A stretch of DNA of 6,615 bases from Tannerella sp. (GTDB taxonomy: Bacteria > Bacteroidota > Bacteroidia > Bacteroidales > Tannerellaceae): the NCBI GenBank assembly GCA_031268395.1, contig JAIRXI010000390.1, positions 1-6,615 on the forward strand, written 5' to 3'. The translations under genes and the position numbers were made by a program. The first letter of the stretch is position 1. Each line of letters opens with the position of its first letter. The notes below the pieces were generated by a model. That model was not told the DNA's origin. It worked only from the letters and a program-made list of their open reading frames with translations, and ran no database searches. This document shows positions 6,063-6,615 of this stretch, in pieces.

Positions 6063-6409
6063 AACTCGTACTCTATTCCGCCGTCCAGTCCCTCTGCCTG
6101 GTGTCGGGGCAGATCTTCCTGAAGATGGCCCTGACACAGACGGGCAAGTTCAGTTTCACCTGGCAGTTCTTCAGGGGAGCGCTGACCGCGTGGCCGCTGG
6201 CTGCTTCGGGTCTCTGTATGGCGCTGGCTTCGCTGATCTGGTTCCATATCCTGAAACGCTACGACTTTTCGGTAGCCTATCCCATGATCGCCATCAGCTA
6301 CATCTTCGGCCTGCTGGCCGCGGTCTTCGTTTTTCACGAATCCGTCCCGCTCACGCGATGGATCGGGGTGCTGCTGATCATGGGCGGAGTGTTTCTGGTG
6401 ACGAAATAA
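6056..6409 (+). CDS. Small four-helix EamA/SMR-type membrane protein
   Basis: A 117-residue hydrophobic protein with four predicted membrane helices at about residues 3-24, 43-66, 71-93 and 99-115. The first helix contains GQIFLKMAL (18-26) and the last reads RWIGVLLIMGGVFLV (101-115) after HES (94-96), the pattern of half-size EamA transporters such as the ArnE/ArnF undecaprenyl-phosphate-aminoarabinose flippase subunits. The Glu in helix 1 that defines drug exporters like EmrE is absent (Cys14 is at the comparable position), so multidrug efflux is unlikely. In this setting it may flip a lipid-linked product or precursor across the inner membrane, probably as a dimer. It starts at ATG 6056, overlapping the previous stop by seven bases, and is the last gene of the operon. 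Substrate unknown. Confidence 0.8.
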   Translation: MLKLVLYSAVQSLCLVSGQIFLKMALTQTGKFSFTWQFFRGALTAWPLAASGLCMALASLIWFHILKRYDFSVAYPMIAISYIFGLLAAVFVFHESVPLTRWIGVLLIMGGVFLVTK

Positions 6410-6456
6410 TGCCACTCTTTTTTTATCCTGTTCTGTTATTTCTACCATTGCAAAGA

Positions 6457-6473
6457 ATTATCCCAACATGTCC
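6457..6473 (-). repeat. Right half of an inverted repeat bracketing the operon
   Basis: The reverse complement, GGACATGTTGGGATAAT, matches 264-280 at 16 of 17 positions. It sits about 50 bases after the last gene of the operon and about 50 bases before the next GGGACGGAATGT repeat. Confidence 0.5.
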
Positions 6474-6478
6474 ATTAG

Positions 6479-6495
6479 ACACTACCCCGTAGTGT
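6479..6495 (+). terminator. Hairpin downstream of the operon, possible transcript end
   Basis: ACACTAC and GTAGTGT pair perfectly (7 bp) around a CCC loop, about 70 bases after the last stop codon. No U-tract follows on either strand, so it is not a standard intrinsic terminator. It could stabilise the mRNA 3' end or belong to the adjacent repeat structure. Confidence 0.3.
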
Positions 6496-6524
6496 TCGGA
6501 AGAGGCCCTGCCGGTAAAAAACAG

Positions 6525-6549
6525 CCCGTCCCGGCCAGGGACGGAATGT
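6525..6549 (+). repeat. Dispersed repeat with hairpin, right copy 1
   Basis: CCGTCCC (6526-6532) and GGGACGG (6538-6544) form a 7-bp stem around GGCCA, followed by AATGT to complete the shared GGGACGGAATGT core. Downstream similarity to the other copies fades into TGGTAGAAAACGGAACG. Confidence 0.8.
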
Positions 6550-6577
6550 TGGTAGAAAACGGAACGCAGCATAATCA

Positions 6578-6615
6578 CCCGTCCCGGCAGGGACGGAATG
6601 TGAACGAAAGGGGCA
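6578..6615 (+). repeat. Dispersed repeat with hairpin, right copy 2, cut by window edge
   Basis: The same CCGTCCC (6579-6585) and GGGACGG (6590-6596) stem appears around GGCA, then AATGTGAACGAAAGGGGCA to the window end. This tail matches the left copy at 202-229, which makes these two the closest pair. It starts 53 bases after copy 1. The element probably continues beyond the window. Confidence 0.8.

Larger units (their letters stand above)
6410..6615. other. Repeat-bearing intergenic region after the operon
   Basis: There is no gene on either strand. A run of seven T (6418-6424) follows the last stop, preceded by a weak possible stem GAGTG (6387-6391) with CACTC (6413-6417) across a long loop; this is a poor terminator. 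After it come one half of the window-spanning inverted repeat, a separate stable hairpin, and two hairpin-bearing repeat copies, the last running off the right edge. Confidence 0.7.

Noticed and set aside
6418..6424. T-run after the last gene as an intrinsic terminator
   Set aside because: The only stem in front of it is five pairs across a loop of about 20 bases, partly inside the coding sequence; too weak to call.

Overview
The window looks like a GC-rich member of the Bacteroidales. Three things point there: the only good promoter match is of the Bacteroidetes type (TTG ... TAnnTTTG), start codons lack Shine-Dalgarno sequences, and the gene set resembles the aryl polyene/flexirubin-type lipid pigment clusters common in that phylum. 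I cannot name a genus.

Layout: positions 1-139 hold the last 45 codons of a protein that reads like the C-terminal fibronectin-III-like tail of a family 3 glycoside hydrolase. Positions 140 to about 873 are non-coding and unusually structured. They contain two motifs that recur at the far right end of the window, and an array of 23-bp tandem repeats (378-674). Each array unit is a constant GCCTT lead plus a palindromic core. The core changes from one palindrome family to another through a hybrid unit. A promoter (823-853) follows. From about 874 to 6409 there are eight genes on the + strand, nearly all overlapping by a few bases, so they look like one translationally coupled operon. From 6410 to the end the sequence is again non-coding and repeat-bearing.

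The operon is a compact type II fatty-acid/polyketide assembly line. In order it encodes an ApeP-like hotdog dehydratase, a YbgC/FadM-type thioesterase, a ketosynthase with an intact Cys-His-His triad, a short ketosynthase-like protein without the active-site Cys (ApeC/chain-length-factor type), an acyl carrier protein with the DSID attachment Ser, a second intact FabF-like ketosynthase, a full-length ketosynthase-like protein in which all three catalytic residues are replaced, and a small four-helix EamA/SMR-type membrane protein. The likely scheme is that the two active ketosynthases, each perhaps paired with an inactive partner, extend a chain on the carrier protein. The dehydratase would introduce double bonds, the thioesterase would release or proofread chains, and the membrane protein would help move the lipid product or a carrier-linked intermediate. 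No ketoreductase, second dehydratase, starter ligase, malonyl transferase, acyltransferase or MMPL exporter is present, so these must be encoded elsewhere or the product is not a standard aryl polyene.

Most notable are the two catalytically dead ketosynthase homologues in one short operon, the two-family palindrome array in front of it, and the shared repeat sequences that bracket it.
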